Below are positions 44,927 through 55,597 of a stretch of 64,000 bases of DNA, piece by piece. The notes under the pieces were generated by a model that had not been told where the DNA came from, searched no databases, and saw only the letters and a list, made by a program, of their open reading frames with translations. The number at the start of each line of letters is the position of its first letter. The first letter of the stretch is position 1. The translations under genes were made by a program, and so were the position numbers. This stretch comes from Aquipuribacter nitratireducens (GTDB lineage: Bacteria; Actinomycetota; Actinomycetes; Actinomycetales; JBBAYJ01): positions 53,540 to 117,539 of the forward strand of contig NZ_JBBEOG010000010.1 in NCBI RefSeq assembly GCF_037860835.1. Direction: 5' to 3'.

Positions 44927-45454
44927 CTAGTCCCGCGGCGGGGCGGACCGCTCGTGCGCCGCGAGGAGGCGCCGCAGCAGGTCGGCGAGCTGGACCTGCT
45001 CGACGTCGTCCAGCGGGGACAGGAGCGCCCGCTCGGTCGCGAGGTGGCCCGGCAGCACCGTGTCCACGGCGTCGAGGCCCGCCGCCGTCAGCCGCACGAC
45101 CCGGGCGCGCGCGTCGACGGTGCTGCGCGCGCGCGTCACGAGGCCCCGGGCCTCGAGCCGGTCGAGGCGCTGGGTCACGGCGCCGGACGTCACCATCGAC
45201 GTGCGCAGCAGGTCGCCGGGCGAGAGCTCGTAGGGTGCCCCGGCCCGGCGCAGCGTCGCGAGCACGTCGTAGGCGGCGGGGTCGAGGTCGTGCCGCGCGA
45301 AGTTCTCCCGCAGGTGCTGCTCCGCCAGCCGCGCGGCCCGCGACAGCCGCCCGACCACGCCGACGGGGGAGTGGTCGAGGTCCGGCCGCTCCCGCCGCCA
45401 CTGCGCGAGGAACCGGTCGACGGCGTCCGCGGGTGCCTGCTCCTCGTGCGTCAC
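44927..45454 (-). CDS. MarR-family transcriptional regulator
   Basis: 175-residue winged-helix regulator. The MarR DNA-binding core is seen in LDPAAYDVLATLRRAGAPYELSPGDLLRTSMVTSGAVTQRLDRLEARGLVTRARS, with the wing DARARVVRLT following. Helices at both ends would form the dimer interface. It is divergent from an EamA transporter gene. A 37-bp nearly perfect palindrome (45474-45510) lies between the starts and covers the transporter promoter, so it very likely represses the transporter and perhaps itself. Its own GTG is preceded by TAGGCT (45467-45462) with a 7-nt gap. The inducing ligand is unknown. Confidence 0.9.
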   Translation of the reverse strand: MTHEEQAPADAVDRFLAQWRRERPDLDHSPVGVVGRLSRAARLAEQHLRENFARHDLDPAAYDVLATLRRAGAPYELSPGDLLRTSMVTSGAVTQRLDRLEARGLVTRARSTVDARARVVRLTAAGLDAVDTVLPGHLATERALLSPLDDVEQVQLADLLRRLLAAHERSAPPRD

Positions 45455-45473
45455 GTGATCCAGCCTAGTCAAT

Positions 45474-45510
45474 GTCTTAGCGTTGAGATACAATCTCTCA
45501 GTGCTAAGAC
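45474..45510. promoter_or_regulatory. 37-bp palindromic operator overlapping the EamA promoter and start codon
   Basis: Nested symmetrical arms: outer GTCTTAGC (45474-45481) and GCTAAGAC (45503-45510), inner TGAGA (45484-45488) and TCTCA (45496-45500), all centred on 45492. The centre contains TACAAT (45489-45494), the likely -10 of the transporter gene, and the right arm overlaps its GTG (45501). A MarR dimer bound here would block transcription. Confidence 0.85.
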
Positions 45511-46469
45511 GACCTGTCGCTGTCGCGCTCGCCGCCGTGGCCCCGCTCGCCTGGGGCACGACGTACCTCACGACCACGGAGCTGCTCCCGCCGGAGCGGC
45601 CACTCACCGCGGCCGTGCTGCGCGCCCTGCCGGCCGGTCTCGCCCTGCTCCTCGTCGCCCGTCGCCTCCCGGGAGGTCGCTGGTGGTGGCGGGCCGGCGT
45701 CCTCGGCGTGCTCAACATCGGCGCGTTCTTCGCCCTCCTCTTCGTCGGTGCCTACCGCCTGCCCGGTGGCGTGGCCGCCACCGTCGGCGCGGTCCAGCCG
45801 CTCGTCGTCCTCCTCCTCGCGGGCATGCTGCTCGGTGAGCGAGTCCGGGCGCGGGCCGTCGTCGTCGCGCTCCTCGGTGTCGTCGGGGTCGGGCTCCTCG
45901 TCCTGCGGGCCGCGGTCGCCCTCGACCCCGTCGGCGTGCTCGCCGCCGTCGGGGGTGCGCTGTCGATGGCCGTCGGGGTCGTCCTCACCAAGCGGTGGGG
46001 CCGTCCCGCCCCGCTGCTCGCGGTGACGTCGTGGCAGCTGGTGGCAGGTGGGACGGTCCTGCTCCCCGTGGCGCTCGTCGTCGAGGGGCCCCTGCCGCTC
46101 GCCCTCCTCGACGCCGACGCCCTCCTCGGCTACGCGTGGCTCGGCGTCGTCGGGACGGGGCTGGCGTACGCGCTGTGGTTCCTCGGGCTCGGGGTCCTGT
46201 CGGCGGGCGCCGTGGCGTTCCTCGGGCTCCTGGCGCCCGTCGTCGCCGCCGGCCTGGGCTGGCTGGTGCTCGGGCAGTCGCTCACGCCGGCTCAGCTCCT
46301 CGGCGCCGGTCTGGTCCTCGGTGCCGTCGTCGCGGGCCAGGTGCTCGCCCGACCGGGCTCGGGACCGGGTCCCTCCGGGGAGACCCTGCCGGGAGCCGGG
46401 TCGAGCGGCGGGGAGCGCCCCCTCCCGGCGGCGCCCGGCCTCGGCGCCTCCCTACGCTTGCCCGTGTGA
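45501..46469 (+). CDS. EamA/DMT-superfamily drug or metabolite exporter
   Basis: 322-residue membrane protein with ten transmembrane segments in two EamA repeats (about residues 5-130 and 140-275) and a Gly/Pro/Ser-rich tail. The first repeat opens with PLAWGTTYLTTTELLPP, typical of the RhaT/EamA family; GVAATVGAVQPLVVLLLAGMLLGE and GAVAFLGLLAPVVAAGLGWLVLGQ are the paired signature helices. GTG 45501 lies 6 nt after the TACAAT -10, so translation is probably leaderless and directly occluded by the MarR operator. The stop overlaps hisC by four bases, so read-through could extend to the his genes. Confidence 0.88.
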   Translation: MLRRPVAVALAAVAPLAWGTTYLTTTELLPPERPLTAAVLRALPAGLALLLVARRLPGGRWWWRAGVLGVLNIGAFFALLFVGAYRLPGGVAATVGAVQPLVVLLLAGMLLGERVRARAVVVALLGVVGVGLLVLRAAVALDPVGVLAAVGGALSMAVGVVLTKRWGRPAPLLAVTSWQLVAGGTVLLPVALVVEGPLPLALLDADALLGYAWLGVVGTGLAYALWFLGLGVLSAGAVAFLGLLAPVVAAGLGWLVLGQSLTPAQLLGAGLVLGAVVAGQVLARPGSGPGPSGETLPGAGSSGGERPLPAAPGLGASLRLPV

Positions 46470-47653
46470 GCGCCCGACTGGACAGCACCGGCCTGCCCCT
46501 GCGCCCCGACCTGCGCGGGCGCACCGCCTACGGGGCCCCGCAGCTCGACGTGCCGGTGCGGCTCAACACGAACGAGAGCTCCTACGCGCTGCCGCCCGCG
46601 GTCGCCGCCGCCGTCACCGAGGCGGTCGCCGCGGTCGTCCCCGGCCTCAACCGGTACCCGGACCGCGACTTCGCCGCGCTCCGCGACGCGCTCGCGGCGT
46701 GGCTCGTCCGCAGCACGGGCGTCGCGGTGGCCCCCGACGAGGTGTGGGCCGCGAACGGGTCGAACGAGGTCCTCCAGCACCTCCTCCAGGCCTTCGGGGG
46801 CCCGGGCCGGACCGCGCTCGGCTTCACGCCCGCGTACTCCATGCACCCGATCATCAGCGCGTCCACGGGGACCTCGTGGGTCGACGGGACGCGGCCGGGC
46901 AGCCCCGGCGACCCGTTCGACCTGACGGCGGACTCCGCCGCGGAGCAGGCCCGGCGGGTCGACCCCGACGTCGTCTTCCTCTGCTCCCCGAACAACCCGA
47001 CGGGCACCGCGCTCGACCTCGACGTCGTCCGCGCCGTCCACGAGGCCGCGCCGCACGCCGTGGTGGTCGTCGACGAGGCGTACGCGGAGTTCGCCCGCCC
47101 CGGCACCCCGAGCGCCGTCACCCAGCTGGACGGTCGCGTCCGGCTCGTCGTCACCCGCACGATGAGCAAGGCGTTCGCGTTCGCCGGGGCCCGGCTCGGC
47201 TACCTCGCCGCCGACGCCGCCGTCACCGCGGCGCTGCGGCTCGTCCGGCTGCCGTACCACCTCTCCTCGCTCACGCAGGCCGCGGCCGTGGCGGCGCTCG
47301 CCCACGCCGACGAGCTGCTGTCGACCGTCGAGGCGCTCAAGGAGCAGCGCGACCGGGTCGTCGCCGGCACCGCCGCGCTCGGGCTGCGCCCGGTGCCGAG
47401 CGACGCGAACTTCGTCCTCGTCGGCGGGTTCGCCGACTCCGGCGCCGCGTTCGAGGCGCTGCTCGCGCACGGGGTGCTCGTCCGCGACGTCGGCCTGCCC
47501 GGGTACCTGCGGATGACGGCGGGCACGCCGGCGGAGACGGACGCCCTCCTCGCCGCGCTCGGTGACGTGCTCGGTGACGTGCGCGGGGCGGTGGTCGGCG
47601 GGCAGGACGCGCCCGCGGGCGGTGGCTGCCTCGCCACTAGGGTCGAGCGGTGA
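46466..47653 (+). CDS. hisC: Histidinol-phosphate aminotransferase HisC
   Basis: 395-residue fold-type I PLP aminotransferase of histidine synthesis, converting imidazole acetol phosphate and glutamate to histidinol phosphate. Motifs: [61 protein letters not shown], and the PLP lysine in [18 protein letters not shown]. It overlaps the EamA stop (GTGA), but TACGCT (46453-46458) lies 7 nt before its GTG inside the transporter gene, so it may have an independent promoter. It is followed by hisB, hisH and priA. Confidence 0.95.
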   Translation: MSARLDSTGLPLRPDLRGRTAYGAPQLDVPVRLNTNESSYALPPAVAAAVTEAVAAVVPGLNRYPDRDFAALRDALAAWLVRSTGVAVAPDEVWAANGSNEVLQHLLQAFGGPGRTALGFTPAYSMHPIISASTGTSWVDGTRPGSPGDPFDLTADSAAEQARRVDPDVVFLCSPNNPTGTALDLDVVRAVHEAAPHAVVVVDEAYAEFARPGTPSAVTQLDGRVRLVVTRTMSKAFAFAGARLGYLAADAAVTAALRLVRLPYHLSSLTQAAAVAALAHADELLSTVEALKEQRDRVVAGTAALGLRPVPSDANFVLVGGFADSGAAFEALLAHGVLVRDVGLPGYLRMTAGTPAETDALLAALGDVLGDVRGAVVGGQDAPAGGGCLATRVER

Positions 47654-48252
47654 GCAGCCGCACCGCCCGCCTCGAGCGGGGCACGAAGGAGAGCCGGGTC
47701 CTCGTCGAGCTCGACCTCGACGGCACGGGCCGGTCGGAGGTCTCGACGGGTGTCCGCTTCTTCGACCACATGCTGTCGACCTTCGCCCGCCACTCGCTCG
47801 TCGACCTCACCGTCCGCGCGGAGGGCGACGTCGACGTCGACGCCCACCACACGGTCGAGGACGTCAGCATCGTCCTCGGCCAGGCGATCCACGCCGCCCT
47901 CGGCGACAAGGCCGGCATCCGCCGCTTCGGCGACGCCCTCGTCCCCCTCGACGAGTGCCTCGCGCAGGCGGCCGTCGACCTCGCGGGCCGCGCCTACTGC
48001 GTCCACGAGGGGGAGCCCGCCGGTCAGGAGCACGTCCTCATCGGCGGGCACTACGTCGGGTCCCTCACCCGGCACGTCCTGGAGTCCCTCGCGCACAACG
48101 CGCGCATCGCCCTCCACGTGCGGGTGCTGTCCGGGCGCGACCCGCACCACGTCGTCGAGGCGCAGTTCAAGGCCCTCGCGCGCGCGTTCCGCGCCGCCGT
48201 CGAGCCCGACCCGCGCGTGGCGGGGGTGCCGAGCGAGAAGGGCAGCCTGTGA
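47650..48252 (+). CDS. hisB: Imidazoleglycerol-phosphate dehydratase HisB
   Basis: 200-residue manganese enzyme of histidine synthesis. The paired metal-binding motifs are [14 protein letters not shown] and [16 protein letters not shown] in the first half, and [22 protein letters not shown] and [18 protein letters not shown] in the second. It is the monofunctional type without a phosphatase domain. It overlaps hisC and hisH by GTGA junctions. TAGGGT (47638-47643) lies six bases before its GTG, so an internal leaderless promoter is possible. Confidence 0.96.
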   Translation: MSSRTARLERGTKESRVLVELDLDGTGRSEVSTGVRFFDHMLSTFARHSLVDLTVRAEGDVDVDAHHTVEDVSIVLGQAIHAALGDKAGIRRFGDALVPLDECLAQAAVDLAGRAYCVHEGEPAGQEHVLIGGHYVGSLTRHVLESLAHNARIALHVRVLSGRDPHHVVEAQFKALARAFRAAVEPDPRVAGVPSEKGSL

Positions 48253-48923
48253 GCACCGGCGCCCGGCCCCGCGTCGTCGTCATGGACCACGGCTCGGGCA
48301 ACGTCCGCTCCGCCGTCCGTGCCCTCGAACGGGTCGGCGCCGACGTCGAGCTGACCGCCGACCCGCAGGCCGGCCTCGACGCCGACGGTCTCGTCGTGCC
48401 CGGCGTCGGGGCCTTCGCCGCCGTCGTCGAGGGCGTCCGGCGGGTCCGCGGCGACGTGGTCGTCGGTCGGCGCCTCGCCGGGGGGCGCCCCGTCCTCGGC
48501 ATCTGCGTCGGCCTGCAGGTGATGTTCGAGTCCTCGACCGAGCCCGGCGCCGGCGACCGCGACGGGCTCGGGCAGTGGCCGGGCACCGTCGAGCGGCTGC
48601 CGGTGGAGCGCGTCCCGCACATGGGCTGGAACACGGTCGAGGCGCCGGCGGACAGCGTCCTGTTCGCCGGGCTCGCCGACGAGCGCTTCTACTTCGTCCA
48701 CTCCTACGGCGTTCTCGCCGACGGCGTCGACGGTCCGGCCCCCGTCGCCGCGCTCGGCACCGAGCGGCTCGCGCCGCCGACGGTCACGTGGGCGGAGCAC
48801 GAGGGCTGCCGGTTCGTCGCGGCCGTGGAGAACGGGGCGCTGTCGGCCACCCAGTTCCACCCGGAGAAGTCCGGGGACGCCGGCGCCGCCCTGCTTGAGC
48901 ACTGGGTCCGGCGGCTGGCCTGA
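48249..48923 (+). CDS. hisH: Imidazole glycerol phosphate synthase subunit HisH
   Basis: 224-residue class I glutamine amidotransferase that feeds ammonia to HisF. The N-terminus is [25 protein letters not shown]; the nucleophile Cys lies in [16 protein letters not shown], and the catalytic His and Glu in [12 protein letters not shown]. The conserved VPHMGWNTV and YFVHSYG are present. It is coupled to hisB. HisF is not encoded in the window, so the partner lies elsewhere. Confidence 0.95.
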   Translation: MSTGARPRVVVMDHGSGNVRSAVRALERVGADVELTADPQAGLDADGLVVPGVGAFAAVVEGVRRVRGDVVVGRRLAGGRPVLGICVGLQVMFESSTEPGAGDRDGLGQWPGTVERLPVERVPHMGWNTVEAPADSVLFAGLADERFYFVHSYGVLADGVDGPAPVAALGTERLAPPTVTWAEHEGCRFVAAVENGALSATQFHPEKSGDAGAALLEHWVRRLA

Positions 48924-48962
48924 CGCAGGAGCGGCCTGCCGCCTCGGCTAGCGTCCTGGGAC

Positions 48963-49742
48963 GTGACCGACGACCCGACCCCCTCCGCCGACCGTACGCA
49001 CCCCACCGACGCGCCGGCGCTCCAGCTCCTGCCGGCGGTCGACGTCGCCGACGGCCAGGCCGTCCGGCTCGTCCAGGGGGAGGCGGGGTCCGAGACGACG
49101 TACGGCGAGCCGCTCGCCGCGGCGCTGGCGTGGGTCGAGGCGGGCGCTGCCTGGCTCCACCTCGTCGACCTGGACGCGGCCTTCGGGCGCGGCAGCAACG
49201 CCGAGCAGCTCGCGGAGGTCGTCCGGCAGGTGAGCGACCGCGGCGTCGCCGTCGAGCTGTCCGGCGGCATCCGCGACGACGGGTCCCTGCGACGGGCGCT
49301 CGCCACCGGCTGCCGCCGCGTCAACCTCGGGACCGCCGCGCTGGAGGACCCCGAGTGGACCCGTCGCGCCATCGGCGAGTTCGGCGACCGCGTCGCCGTG
49401 GGGCTCGACGTGCGCGGCACCACCCTCGCCGCCCGCGGCTGGACGCAGGAGGGCGGGGACCTGTGGGAGACCCTCGCGCGCCTCGACGCCGACGGCTGCG
49501 CCCGCTACGTCGTCACCGACGTCACGAAGGACGGCACCCTCCGCGGGCCCAACACCGACCTGCTGCGTCAGGTCTGCGAGGTGACGGACCGCCCCGTCGT
49601 CGCCTCCGGCGGCGTGAGCAGCCTCGCCGACCTCGAGGCCCTGCGGGCCCTCGTGCCCGTCGGCGTCGAGGGCGCCATCGTCGGGAAGGCGCTGTACGCG
49701 GGCGCCTTCACCCTCCAGGAGGCGCTCGCCGTCGCCGGCTGA
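48963..49742 (+). CDS. priA: Bifunctional phosphoribosyl isomerase PriA (HisA/TrpF)
   Basis: 259-residue TIM-barrel isomerase. Motifs: [58 protein letters not shown], and [20 protein letters not shown]. Actinobacterial HisA homologues are usually PriA, which also isomerises phosphoribosylanthranilate in tryptophan synthesis, because trpF is missing; this is the inference here. The short acidic extension before LQLLP is common. TAGCGT (48949-48954) lies 8 nt before the GTG. It follows hisH after 39 bp. Confidence 0.88.
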   Translation: MTDDPTPSADRTHPTDAPALQLLPAVDVADGQAVRLVQGEAGSETTYGEPLAAALAWVEAGAAWLHLVDLDAAFGRGSNAEQLAEVVRQVSDRGVAVELSGGIRDDGSLRRALATGCRRVNLGTAALEDPEWTRRAIGEFGDRVAVGLDVRGTTLAARGWTQEGGDLWETLARLDADGCARYVVTDVTKDGTLRGPNTDLLRQVCEVTDRPVVASGGVSSLADLEALRALVPVGVEGAIVGKALYAGAFTLQEALAVAG

Positions 49743-49763
49743 GCGACCGCCCGGCTCGGGTGG

Positions 49764-49780
49764 CGTCGCCTCAGGCGACG
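49764..49780. terminator. Candidate bidirectional terminator hairpin
   Basis: Perfect arms CGTCGCC and GGCGACG flank TCA, between the convergent priA and fur-type genes. The loop is the complement of the fur-type gene's TGA stop. No U-tract is seen. Confidence 0.45.
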
Positions 49781-50226
49781 TCCGGCGGGGGGACGGCCGC
49801 GCACGCGGCGCACAGGCCCCAGAAGACGACCTCCGCCTCCTCGACGCTCACGAGCCCGTGCGGGGGCGAGGCGTCGAGGCAGGGCGCGTGGCCCACGACG
49901 CAGTCGACGTCGCTGACCGCGCCGCACGAGCGGCACACCGCGTGGTGGTGGTTGTCGTCGGTCCGGGTCTCGAAGCGCGCCGGGTGCCGCTGCGGCTCGA
50001 TGCGGCGGACCAGGCCCGCGGCGGTGAGCGCCGCGAGGGCGTCGTAGACGCCCTGGACCGACACCGCCCCCAGCCGACGGCGCGCCTCGGTGAGGACCTC
50101 CTCGGCCGTCGCGTGCGGGTGGTCCCCGACGGCCCCGAGGACCGCGACGCGGGGACGGGTGACCCGCAACCCCGCGGCCCGCAGCCGGTCGGCCGCCGCG
50201 CCCGCCGTGGAAGGTCCGCGCACCAT
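49771..50226 (-). CDS. Fur-family regulator, FurA/CatR-like
   Basis: 151-residue ferric uptake-type repressor. The winged helix covers RVTRPRVAVLGAVGDHPHATAEEVLTEARRRLGAVSVQGVYDALAALTAAGLVRRIEP. The metal-sensing C-terminal domain has DNHHHAVCRSCGAVSDVDC and ends with VVFWGLCAACA, giving two CxxC pairs. Details such as GHAPCL and EEAEVVFWG resemble actinobacterial FurA, which normally sits beside katG; no catalase gene is present here. ATG 50226 is preferred, with GTG 50232 and 50223 as alternatives. It is divergent from an MFS gene. Confidence 0.88.
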   Translation of the reverse strand: MVRGPSTAGAAADRLRAAGLRVTRPRVAVLGAVGDHPHATAEEVLTEARRRLGAVSVQGVYDALAALTAAGLVRRIEPQRHPARFETRTDDNHHHAVCRSCGAVSDVDCVVGHAPCLDASPPHGLVSVEEAEVVFWGLCAACAAVPPPDVA

Positions 50227-50310
50227 CTGCACACCGACATCCCACCACGCCGATATGGAACCGTTCAAGAGTGCCGGGAGGGTCGGGCGCAGGCCCCACA
50301 CTGGGCCACC

Positions 50311-51600
50311 GTGCCGACGCCCACGATGCCGCCCGCCACCGGTCTGCGGGCCTACCGCGAGGTCCTCGCCGTCCCGGGCATGACGTCGCTCTACCTCATC
50401 GGCGTCCTCGCGCGCGTCCCGCACACCGGCGGCGGCATCGCCCTCACGCTCCTCGTCACCGAGGGGCTGGGGCGCGGCTACCTCGAGGCGGGTCTCGTGA
50501 CGGCGGCGCTGACGGTCGGGATCGCCTTCGGCAGCCCGTGGCGCGGCCGGCTCGTCGACCGCCTCGGGCTGCGTCGCGCCCTCGTGCCGAGCATCGTCGC
50601 GATGCCGGTGCTGTGGACCGCGGCGGCCCTCAGCCCCTACTGGCTCCTGCTGCCCGTGGCGTTCGTCGCGGGTGCCCTCGCGGTGCCCGTCTTCACGGTG
50701 GTCCGGCAGGCCATCGGGGTCGTGGTGCCCGAGCGCTCGCGGCGCAGCGCCTTCGCGCTCGACTCCGTCCTCGTCGAGGCGAGCTTCGTCGCCGGGCCGC
50801 CGCTCGTCGTGCTCGCCGCCACGCAGGTCGACGTCCGCGTCGCCCTCGTCGCCATCGGGGTCGGCGAGGCCCTCGCGGGTGTGCTGCTCGCGGTGCTCGA
50901 CCCGCGCCTGCGCAGCGACGCGGTGGGAGCGCCGGCCGACGAGCCCGCCCTGTCGGCCGGGCTCACCGGCGGCGACGACCGGCGCCTGCGGCCGCTGCGC
51001 CTGCCGCTGCCTCGCTGGCTCAGCCCCGGCCTGCTCGCGATGTACGCGTGCGCCTTCGGGGCCGCGCTCGTGCTGTCGGGGTCGGAGATCGGGATCTACG
51101 CGGTGCTGCGGGGGCTGGGAGAGGTCGGGCTCGTCGGCTGGGTGTTCGCCGCGTGGGGCGTCGCCAGCGGCGTCGGCGGGCTCGTGTACGGGGCGCTGCG
51201 CCGTGGCGCGTCCAGCCCGCTGGTCCTGCTCGCGTGGCTCGCGCTCGCGACCGTGCCGCTCGCCCTGGCGACCAGCCCGCTGCTGCTCCTCCTCCTCGTC
51301 GTGCCCGGCGGCCTCCTCACGGCCCCGACGCTGTCGTCGAGCGCCGACGGCGTCAGCCGGCGCATCGGCGACGCCAACCGCGGCGAGGCCATGGGCTGGC
51401 ACGGCTCGGCGACGACGGCCGGCTTCAGCCTCGGCGCCCCGCTCGCGGGCGCGGTCGCGGACCAGGTCGGACCCTGGGGCGCGTTCCTCGTCGTCGCGGC
51501 GGTGTCGGGGGCGCTCGCGCTCACCGGGCTCGCGCTGCTGCGCCGGGCCCGGCGACCGGGTCAGCGCACCGGCCCGGTGAGCCGCTCCCCGGGGCCCTGA
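50311..51600 (+). CDS. MFS transporter
   Basis: 429-residue major facilitator with twelve predicted transmembrane segments. The A-motif-like loop is FGSPWRGRLVDRLGLRRALVPS between helices 2 and 3, and a central cytoplasmic loop (about residues 200-235) separates the halves. Substrate is unknown; no specific family motif is recognised. It is divergent from a FurA-type gene with 84 bp between them, so metal or redox regulation is possible but unproven. Its 3' end overlaps the convergent DUF1844 gene by 40 bp. Confidence 0.82.
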   Translation: MPTPTMPPATGLRAYREVLAVPGMTSLYLIGVLARVPHTGGGIALTLLVTEGLGRGYLEAGLVTAALTVGIAFGSPWRGRLVDRLGLRRALVPSIVAMPVLWTAAALSPYWLLLPVAFVAGALAVPVFTVVRQAIGVVVPERSRRSAFALDSVLVEASFVAGPPLVVLAATQVDVRVALVAIGVGEALAGVLLAVLDPRLRSDAVGAPADEPALSAGLTGGDDRRLRPLRLPLPRWLSPGLLAMYACAFGAALVLSGSEIGIYAVLRGLGEVGLVGWVFAAWGVASGVGGLVYGALRRGASSPLVLLAWLALATVPLALATSPLLLLLLVVPGGLLTAPTLSSSADGVSRRIGDANRGEAMGWHGSATTAGFSLGAPLAGAVADQVGPWGAFLVVAAVSGALALTGLALLRRARRPGQRTGPVSRSPGP

Positions 51601-51953
51601 CCCGGCTCGTCGGGCACCGTCGAGGCGTCACGGAAGGCCAGCTGGAGCGAGCGCAGCCCGTCCCGCAGCGCCCGCGCGTGCTGCGACCCCACCTCGGGGG
51701 CAGCGGCGGTCACGAGCCCGGCGAGCGCCGTGATGAGCGAGCGCGCCTCGGCGAGGTCCATGAGGTCGGCGGGGGACAGCGGCTGCCCGTCGTCCCCGGT
51801 CGCGCCCTCGAGGTCGGCGGGGTCGACGAGCCCGCACTTGACCGCCGCCGCGCTCATGAGGTGGACGGCGGCGGTCGTGATGACCTCCACGGCCGGCACG
51901 TCGGCGATGTCGCGCGCGGCGTCGGTGGCGTCCGTCAGGGGGGAATCACTCAC
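51561..51953 (-). CDS. DUF1844 family protein
   Basis: 130-residue helical protein with the DUF1844 core [23 protein letters not shown], then [18 protein letters not shown]. It has no catalytic motif and no signal peptide. The family is typically found next to infC in actinobacteria, exactly the position here; function is unknown. It overlaps the 3' end of the convergent MFS gene by 40 bp. GTG 51953 is the only sensible start. An AAGGGT hexamer on the minus strand lies six bases before it, an imperfect match to the leaderless layout. Confidence 0.88.
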   Translation of the reverse strand: MSDSPLTDATDAARDIADVPAVEVITTAAVHLMSAAAVKCGLVDPADLEGATGDDGQPLSPADLMDLAEARSLITALAGLVTAAAPEVGSQHARALRDGLRSLQLAFRDASTVPDEPGQGPGERLTGPVR

Positions 51954-52237
51954 CCTGCTACCCTTGCAGGCGACCAGTCGCGACGTTCACCCGGTCCGCC
52001 GGGGGTCCGCAGCGGCAGCAAGCGGAGGCCACTCCCACCCCGGTGCCCACGGTGCCGCGGGTCAGGTCCACGGGGACGGACTCCCGGCAGGTGCCGGGAC
52101 GAGGGCCCCGGTGCGTGCGACGTGACGACAGTGACGACCGCGCCGGACCCCGGCCACCGCCTGCCCGGGCGGCAGCCGCCGGGTCGACCGGCAGCCGGCA
52201 CAGACGTCCGACTCACCCTTCCACGAGGAGCACGCAC
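51954..52237 (+). promoter_or_regulatory. infC leader region
   Basis: 284 bp without a convincing gene. TACCCT (51959-51964) is a possible -10, giving a leader of about 270 nt. Two GC-rich hairpins occur: CCCGGC-aggt-GCCGGG (52083-52098) and a stem around GGCGGC-a-GCCGCC (about 52169-52181). The infC ribosome-binding site ACGAGGAG ends at 52230. Such leaders often carry IF3 or L20 autoregulation, but no known element is recognised. Confidence 0.45.
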
Positions 52238-52846
52238 ATCACCGAGCCACGTATCAACGACCGCATCCGCGTCCCCGAGGTCCGACTCGTCGGGCCCAAC
52301 GGCGAGCAGGTCGGCATCGTGCGGATCGAACAGGCCATGAAGCTCGCGACCGAGTCCGAGCTCGACCTGGTCGAGGTCGCGCCCGACGCCCGCCCGCCCG
52401 TCGTCAAGCTCATGGACTTCGGCAAGTTCAAGTACGAGTCGGCCATGAAGGAGCGTGCGGCCCGCAAGAACCAGGCCAACACGGTCCTCAAGGAGATCCG
52501 CTACCGCCTCAAGATCGACGACCACGACTACGCCACCAAGACGGGTCACGTCACCCGGTTCCTCAAGGGCGGCGACAAGGTCAAGGTCATGATCATGTTC
52601 CGCGGTCGCGAGCAGTCCCGTCCCGAGATGGGGCTGCGTCTCCTCCAGCGGGTCGCGGAGGACGTCAAGGAGCTGGGCTCCGTCGAGTCCTCGCCCCGGG
52701 TCGACGGGCGCAACATGGTCATGGTGATCGGGCCGCACAAGAAGAAGGCCGAGGTCAAGACCGAGCAGAAGGCCGCCAAGCAGGCCCAGAAGGACGCGGC
52801 CGCCGCGGCGGCCGACCAGGGCAGCACGGGCGCCACGACCGGCTGA
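52238..52846 (+). CDS. infC: Translation initiation factor IF-3, probable ATC start
   Basis: 202-residue IF3, which binds the 30S subunit and enforces start-codon fidelity. It begins [20 protein letters not shown], the standard actinobacterial N-terminus, then the N-domain [15 protein letters not shown] and the C-domain with [18 protein letters not shown]; a Lys/Ala-rich tail follows. The initiator appears to be ATC 52238: GAGGAG (52225-52230) sits seven bases upstream, and no ATG, GTG or TTG lies between that site and the conserved sequence. Non-canonical initiators are a known autoregulatory device of infC genes. rpmI and rplT follow. Confidence 0.93.
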   Translation: MTEPRINDRIRVPEVRLVGPNGEQVGIVRIEQAMKLATESELDLVEVAPDARPPVVKLMDFGKFKYESAMKERAARKNQANTVLKEIRYRLKIDDHDYATKTGHVTRFLKGGDKVKVMIMFRGREQSRPEMGLRLLQRVAEDVKELGSVESSPRVDGRNMVMVIGPHKKKAEVKTEQKAAKQAQKDAAAAAADQGSTGATTG

Positions 52847-52919
52847 GCGGCTCGGCCCGCACCACCAGCACACGGCACGCCCCCCACGGGGCTGCCCGAC
52901 ACAGACAGGGAGCACCACG

Positions 52920-53114
52920 GTGCCGAAGAACAAGACGCACTCCGGCGCGAAGAAGCGCTTCAAGGTGACGGGCTCGGGCAAGATCATGCGCGAGCAGTCG
53001 AACAACCAGCACCTCTTCGAGGGCAAGAGCAGCCGTCGCAAGCGCCGCCTCGACGTCGACCAGCAGCTGAGCAAGGCGGACTCGAAGACCGCCAAGAAGC
53101 TGCTCGGCATCTGA
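52920..53114 (+). CDS. rpmI: 50S ribosomal protein L35
   Basis: 64-residue basic ribosomal protein. The signature [21 protein letters not shown] and the C-terminal KLLGI-type ending are typical of L35. It lies 73 bp after infC; that gap carries a small GCCCC-ccac-GGGGC stem. GTG 52920 is preceded by AGGGAG. It is part of the universal infC-rpmI-rplT operon. Confidence 0.97.
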   Translation: MPKNKTHSGAKKRFKVTGSGKIMREQSNNQHLFEGKSSRRKRRLDVDQQLSKADSKTAKKLLGI

Positions 53115-53166
53115 GCCCGCTCGCCCCGAGCCCCTCTTCCCCCTCGACGCACCAGGAGACACCCCC

Positions 53167-55596
<2,430 letters not shown>

Positions 55597-55597
<1 letters not shown>

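Noticed and set aside
52043..52237. N-terminal extension of infC from an upstream GTG
   Set aside because: The extra residues are low-complexity, there is no ribosome-binding site at that GTG, and the strong GAGGAG points to ATC 52238.
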